Under the pieces are notes generated by a model that was given only the letters and a program-made list of their open reading frames with translations, ran no database searches and was not told the origin of the DNA. Both the position numbers and the translations under genes were made by a program. Of a DNA stretch of 64,000 nt, positions 59,263-64,000 are shown piece after piece. Every line of letters begins with the position of its first letter. Position 1 is the first letter of the stretch. The DNA is from Byssochlamys sp. IMV 00236 (Eukaryota > Ascomycota > Eurotiomycetes > Eurotiales > Thermoascaceae): NCBI GenBank assembly GCA_001931875.2, contig MSJH02000810.1, forward strand, positions 941,535 through 1,005,534, in the 5' to 3' direction.

Positions 59263-62190
59263 ATGGAGTCTCTGACCGACAAGGCAGACTGGATCTCTAG
59301 GCCACGGCCGATGCCGTCCGACACGGCAAGCGAGCCAGGAGACTACTATCTCGGTTCTAGGCCTACCAGACACCCTAGTCACATTGCCGGCCTGCGGTGC
59401 AGCCGTACTGTTTGTACGGAGCTGGGCATATCTCCTTATCATTATACTCGTGCTGAATGCTGTGCGGCTATGATTGAGACAGCAGGGAAAGAGTACACAT
59501 TTCAAAGAATCGATAGCCCTATCACAATTGGGAAATTCGATGCGGAAATATCTAGGAGACGCTTCTCAGATGTAGTTGACAAGAGCCGCCCATATCCCGA
59601 AGACTTTGCTATTGGGGAGTCCGCTTCTGAAAGAAGAAAGGGGGATGTCACTGTTCATGGTGAGCATGTTAATGAAAACGGAGAAGATGCCGTTGGTACG
59701 CTCACTGGTTCATGTCCAGTATCGAACAACACTGGAAGTGATTCAATGCTTTGGCAGACCCCAACGAGATATCCGCGTGTGAAAGAGACTCCCAGTGATC
59801 CTACAGCACCAGAGTCCCCTACCGTTTCCTCTCTCACAAAGCTGTTCAATCTCTACTGCTCCCCCTCTCGACGGTTAGTGACTGGATACAGCATGGATCA
59901 GTCTGTCTTGAGAGACGATCCCTTCACCATCCCAGGACGTCCTGCTGCTGCAGCTCCAGCTCCAGTTCCTCCTCCCCCTCCCCCTCCCCGTGCACCACAA
60001 TTGCCTTCTTACGGAAATCCGTTGCCGCACTCGATCCCACAGAACTTGTACGCTGTGCCTACTCATCATTACATGCCTCCAAACCACATGGCGCCTTATG
60101 GTTACATCCAGGGACCATGGGGTATGAACCTTCACCCTACTGCCAATGGAACTCTCTGCGTTCCCTCTGCCGTTGGACCTGTTCCCATGAACCAGCAGTT
60201 CCATGCGAGTCTCATGCCGGCTTCCCTGCACCTGTCTCACCCTACTCGCCCTGCGTCAAGTCCTCAGCCGAATATTTACAATATTTTGGAAAGCCCCGCG
60301 TCCTTCATCTCATCTGTGGCACCTTCTCAGCAGACTCAGGTGCTTCAGGCCATTGAGCAAACGCAAGCTCCAGAACTCCCTTATCAGAACTTGACTGTCA
60401 TCGCGCCTCCCAGCGCAGCTAGCGTTGACACTGTCGCGTTTCCAACTGAGATGCCTATTGGCAGTCTTGTCCATTTTCAGGGACCGCCTACTGCAGGTGT
60501 TATGAAAATCGGTAATGTAAGTGACTCTTCTCATTCACTTATGTCAAGTCTTGGAAAGTATGTTTCTGATTGGAAGCCCAGATTCCCTACGGGATCACCA
60601 AACAGGAAATCATGCAGTTTCTCGGTCGTCAGACCCGTATCTTGCGCGGAGATCCAGGATCTGCTATCCACATCATCATGGAACGTTCTACTGCAAAGAC
60701 TATGGACTGCTATGTCGAGCTTGAGACACCTGAAGACGTGCAGGACACAGTGACTCGTATCAATCGTGTGCAGGAGCTTGGCCGTCCGCCCCGCCTGGGT
60801 GCTCGTCACGTCGATGTCGAGATTAGCAGCCAAGATGTCCTTCTTAAGGAGCTGTTTCCCCGTGCGAAGTGCGTTGTTTGGAGGGGTGGGAGCCCTCAAG
60901 TCATGCCGAATACCGACCCCTATTCAACTGGGTTCCAGGGCTTCTTCACTGGAGAGGAAATGGTGGGCATGGTTCGTCATGCAGAGACCCCCCAACGTGT
61001 AAGTGCCACTTCATTGCTGCAATAGAATGCTGGCAGTAGTCAGGCATAGCGCTGAACCATCTTATCATCAGTCACCTTTTGCATCAAAGTGCCCTCAGCG
61101 CACTTATGAGTGCATGATTAGCACTCTTTATAAGGTGAGCGCGTTTCCCAGAATAGCTTCATACACATGTATTCTCACACAGCTATAGTTCCCATGGTAT
61201 ACTGCAGGGCTCTACACTGTTGATGACCGCAACACCCTGTTCAATGCGTGCCATCGCCAACTGAAGGTGTTGGTGGCTAGAGTCAGACGATCCCGCACTA
61301 TGGGTCTTGACTACAGACTGGTGCAGGACCTTCTCTTTGCTGGTCTGAACTGTCCCGCTTTCAATGAACGCATGAAATTCACACTTGCTGCCCATTCGGG
61401 TCATTGCGGTGATGTCGTTAGATTCCCCAACTCCGGAAAATATTTCCCCTTTGACACGCTGGTCAAGATGCCTGGCTTTGATGAGCCAACCCTCATGGTA
61501 TATTGTCACTTTCCTTTCACTTGAGGCCTTTTGAACTGATCATTGATCCTTCACTATTAGTACTATGCCCGCCTCATCTCCAAGGGTCTCCTCCGGGAGG
61601 ATCCAGGTACCGAGGAACTGCCCAACACTTATCCTGCCAATGGTTTCCCGTTTGAATCCCCTTACGGCCACCTCTGGCTCGAGTGGAAGAAGGATATTGC
61701 CAAGCGCAAGTCATGGGAAAGTGCCGTTCAGCACGAGATGAACATCCTGACCAACCTGGTCCTGAATGGTTGGGCCAAGGCTGAGCAAGACAGGAGCGGC
61801 GGCCACCCGGCTTCCACTCCTGACTCTTTGTCTGGACTTCGTGCAGGCTCAAACAACAGCCGCGCTTCTACCGATGGATCAGGATCGATCATAGTCAACG
61901 GTCAGCCGATGCAGCCGACTGCGGTCCCCAGTCTCAGCAGCAGCGGCAGCTCCGTTCGTCGCCCCAGCGAGGTTCTAAACCAGCGCCGTGGTCACCACCA
62001 CAACGAGACTCGTGCTGAGTTCAACTTCCCAGCGTTTCTGGAAGCCAGTGGATTCGCCTCCCACCGCGGGGATCTGACCATGTCATCTCCTGCTCGTCTC
62101 CCACCTCCTATCGAGACCGAATACGAGGAAGGTAGACTGGCCCCCCTGGACCGGGACCCTCGCCATATTCAGGGCCCATACTCCGGCTAG
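59263..62190 (+). CDS. RNA-recognition-motif protein
   Basis: Five exons (59263-60516, 60582-60998, 61072-61134, 61189-61497, 61561-62190) give 890 residues. The N-terminal half is low complexity, with poly-Pro (PAPVPPPPPPP) and Pro/His/Met-rich sequence. The RRM-like domain starts at about residue 419, right after the first junction (IPYGITKQEIMQFLGRQ, then AIHIIMERSTAKTMDCYVEL), and ends before ARHVDVEISSQDVLLKELF. A conserved-looking C-terminal part follows (CPQRTYECMISTLYK, FPWYTAGLYTVDDRN, CGDVVRFPNSGKYFPFDTL). A Ser-rich tail ends the protein. All junctions close in phase. It is probably a fungal-specific post-transcriptional regulator. The exact orthologue is not recognised, and the first ~200 residues may be less reliable. 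Confidence 0.78.
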
Positions 62191-63039
62191 ACCTCGATTT
62201 CAATTCACTGCTACTTTCCCAGCCAGGCAACAGGTCCGTTCCTGAACCGGAGTCATCCGAGTATCAAATCGGAGATCAGATGATATGGAGGTGTCCGCCA
62301 GGACCTTTTCGTCTCTCTAGGTTCCAGTAGCGTAGATTAGTGATCATTTCTCTATTGCCTCTTCAGGAACAGAAAGTGGTTGAAGAACGATTTTTTCATG
62401 GCTGCCGCCTTCCCCCGTTTTCCTCTTGGGTTCGTTTCACGTGTGCTGTTTGTTTTGTCTTTCTACCATTTTGACCGTCTCTATCTCCGCCTTTCACGAT
62501 TACTAGATGTACAAAAGTATGTACATACATCGCAAGGTTGGATTGAATAGCTTTTCTTTATGGAACAAAATACCAAAAAAGGGAGTGAATGTTGACGGTG
62601 ACGGTCATGGGTGATGACTTGGAATGAAAATGAAAAGTGAGAAGATACCACTTGGTTTGTCTTTACTTGAAAGCAGTTAATTGCGAAAAAAATGGAATGA
62701 GCCGCTCGCTAGTCGGGATGACCTGATGCGGAGATTTGTTTTATTCTTACTTCCTTTCCCCCTCCAAGGGGAGACTTTTATTCAGTTCTCTCTCGCAGCA
62801 GTTGTAATAGTAGATGGGATCTGGACAATTGGTTTATAGGAGATTTTACTTTACTTCGGATCAGATGCTCAGAGTCAAGAAAAACTAAAAGCGCGCGGGG
62901 AGGAAGAGGTCTAACACTTTTCCATCCAAATCCTATCATGCTGGGGTGTATCCCCGTGCGACGCAAAATATATATATCTGCTGGGAGATCTACTCATCGC
63001 TTATACATACAATTCTTCTCTCGTGAGCGGGAAATGTTT
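62191..63039. other. Convergent 3' spacer
   Basis: 849 bp between the RRM gene (+) and TYW3 (-). No gene seen. Confidence 0.5.
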
Positions 63040-64000
63040 CTACTCGAAAACAGTTGCGATTTCTTCATCACCAGCTTGATCCAGACCGTCATTTCCTCGT
63101 GCTACACCTCTTGCTTCCAACAACGCCTTCTGCCTGGCCAGGCCCTCAGCCCTCTTCCTCTCCCGTCTCGTCGCCTCATCTTCCCACCCCGCAGGCTTTG
63201 CCCGTCCTTTTCCTCCCTTCGACAACGAGTTGTCACCCATCGAGACAGAACCTAAATCCAGCAACTTCGTCCGAAACCGCTCTACTCGCTCCGTATTCAC
63301 GCTGAACCGCTCATTCGCAATCTCGACCAGCATGCGGAGGTATTCTTCCGTGACAAGGCTACGGATGATGGGTGAGGAGTCGTCGTTGCTGCTACTGTCG
63401 TCACAATACCCGATGATAGATTCTAGAGATAAGCCTGATGATCGGACCGCGACGATAGGGCTTGTTTCCATATCATCTGACAGGCAGCGGAGGCTTTGGA
63501 GACCGCTTTCACGAAACCCGGCGCTGAATGCGGCTGTTAAGATGGGTTGTGCGTGATGGAGAGTGGCGGTCATGATGTGGAGGATCTGGAGATGTAGTTA
63601 GTATAGCTGATTTTTTTTTCAAGTTGAGACGATATCGAGACTGGGTTATTGCATGGTGCTAAATGCAGGGTAGAGATAGAACCACGTGAAGAAAATACAA
63701 AACAACAAGGGAAAAAAAGCAAATTATCAATTTCTTTTCCAATCCACGCAGTAATCTTCTAACTGAACTATACCAAAGAAGAAGAAAAAAAAACATACCA
63801 TAGGTTCGAAACGGAAATGAACAAGACGCAGCCCATCCCTCTTCTTCTTCTTCTGATCTGTAGAAGAAGAAGAAGTAAGATTTCCATCTCTAGGAGCCAT
63901 TCCAAATAGCTCGTGAAACGATCGAGATTCCTCTGAATCTCCCGCCTCTGTCACTTTGACCGGATCATGAGAGACATAGAGCCATCGCCCGCCTCCTTTT
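63040..64000 (-). CDS. tyw3: tRNA wybutosine-synthesizing protein 3 (TYW3), partial at the 5' end
   Basis: The gene enters from the right edge. Visible exons are 64000-63799 (incomplete) and 63585-63040; the intron between them starts GTATGT and ends TCCAG. The visible part begins GGGRWLYVSHDPVKVTEAGD, then LRLVHFRFEPM joined to ILHIMTATLHHAQPILTAAF. It continues with SGLQSLRCLSDDMETSPIVA, VRSSGLSLES and ERFSVNTERVERF. These are the C-terminal motifs of TYW3, the SAM-dependent methyltransferase step of wybutosine formation at G37 of tRNA-Phe. The N-terminal SSCSGR motif must lie beyond the window. The Lys/Glu-rich tail is common in fungal members. Confidence 0.9.

Overview
The window looks like a filamentous ascomycete chromosome, most likely Eurotiomycete (Aspergillus/Penicillium type). 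It carries a full-length AreA/NIT2-type GATA factor. Its introns are short (about 50-200 bp) with GTATGT/GTAAGT donors and CTAAC/CTGAC-like branch points. Genes lie on both strands without operons, and the housekeeping proteins read as fungal. I found 21 protein-coding loci that splice in frame. One more (6481 onward) is broken by an assembly gap, and one (TYW3) runs off the right edge. I saw no rRNA, no convincing tRNA, no CRISPR array and no intact transposon. There are two runs of N (7108-7270 and 26378-26487).

Layout, left to right. 1-5 kb: areA, the nitrogen regulator, with a long upstream region. 6.5-7.3 kb: unknown small gene, gap-interrupted. 7.5-8.6 kb: PAQR-type membrane receptor (-). 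9.2-9.9 kb: expanded roadblock-type dynein light chain (+). 10.8-12.5 kb: class V PLP enzyme (+). 13-14.2 kb: Ipi1 ribosome-assembly factor (+). 15.3-17.1 kb: NCS1 nucleobase/allantoin-type permease (+), with a dense GATA-site cluster in its promoter. 17.5-18.4 kb: CREG-like secretory protein (-). 20.3-22.6 kb: Pho85-type cyclin (-). 22.6-27.8 kb: a 5.3-kb gene-free stretch. 27.9-29.3 kb: aspartate aminotransferase (-). 32.2-33.4 kb: alpha/beta-hydrolase (+). 34-36 kb: mitochondrial fumarase (+). 37-37.7 kb: Gna1 (+). 38.9-41.3 kb: ribosomal proteins eS30 and eL24 (both -). 41.7-44.9 kb: two unrecognised genes (-), one ending in a cysteine-rich domain. 47-47.6 kb: Ubc13 (-). 48.5-52.9 kb: WDR59/Mtc5 SEACAT subunit (+). 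53.5-54.5 kb: mitochondrial hotdog thioesterase-like protein (-). 54.9-56.8 kb: Ubp6 deubiquitinase (-). 57.2-58 kb: ARPC4 (+). 59.3-62.2 kb: RRM protein (+). 63-64 kb: TYW3 (-, partial).

A nitrogen theme recurs: the AreA regulator, a permease with seven AreA-type sites upstream, an aspartate aminotransferase and a SEACAT (TORC1 amino-acid signalling) subunit. Only the permease has sequence support for direct AreA control; the rest may be coincidence. The remaining genes are ordinary housekeeping functions. The least explained stretch is 41.7-47 kb.

Exon boundaries were inferred by eye from splice signals, reading-frame phase and family similarity. None was checked against RNA or a database.
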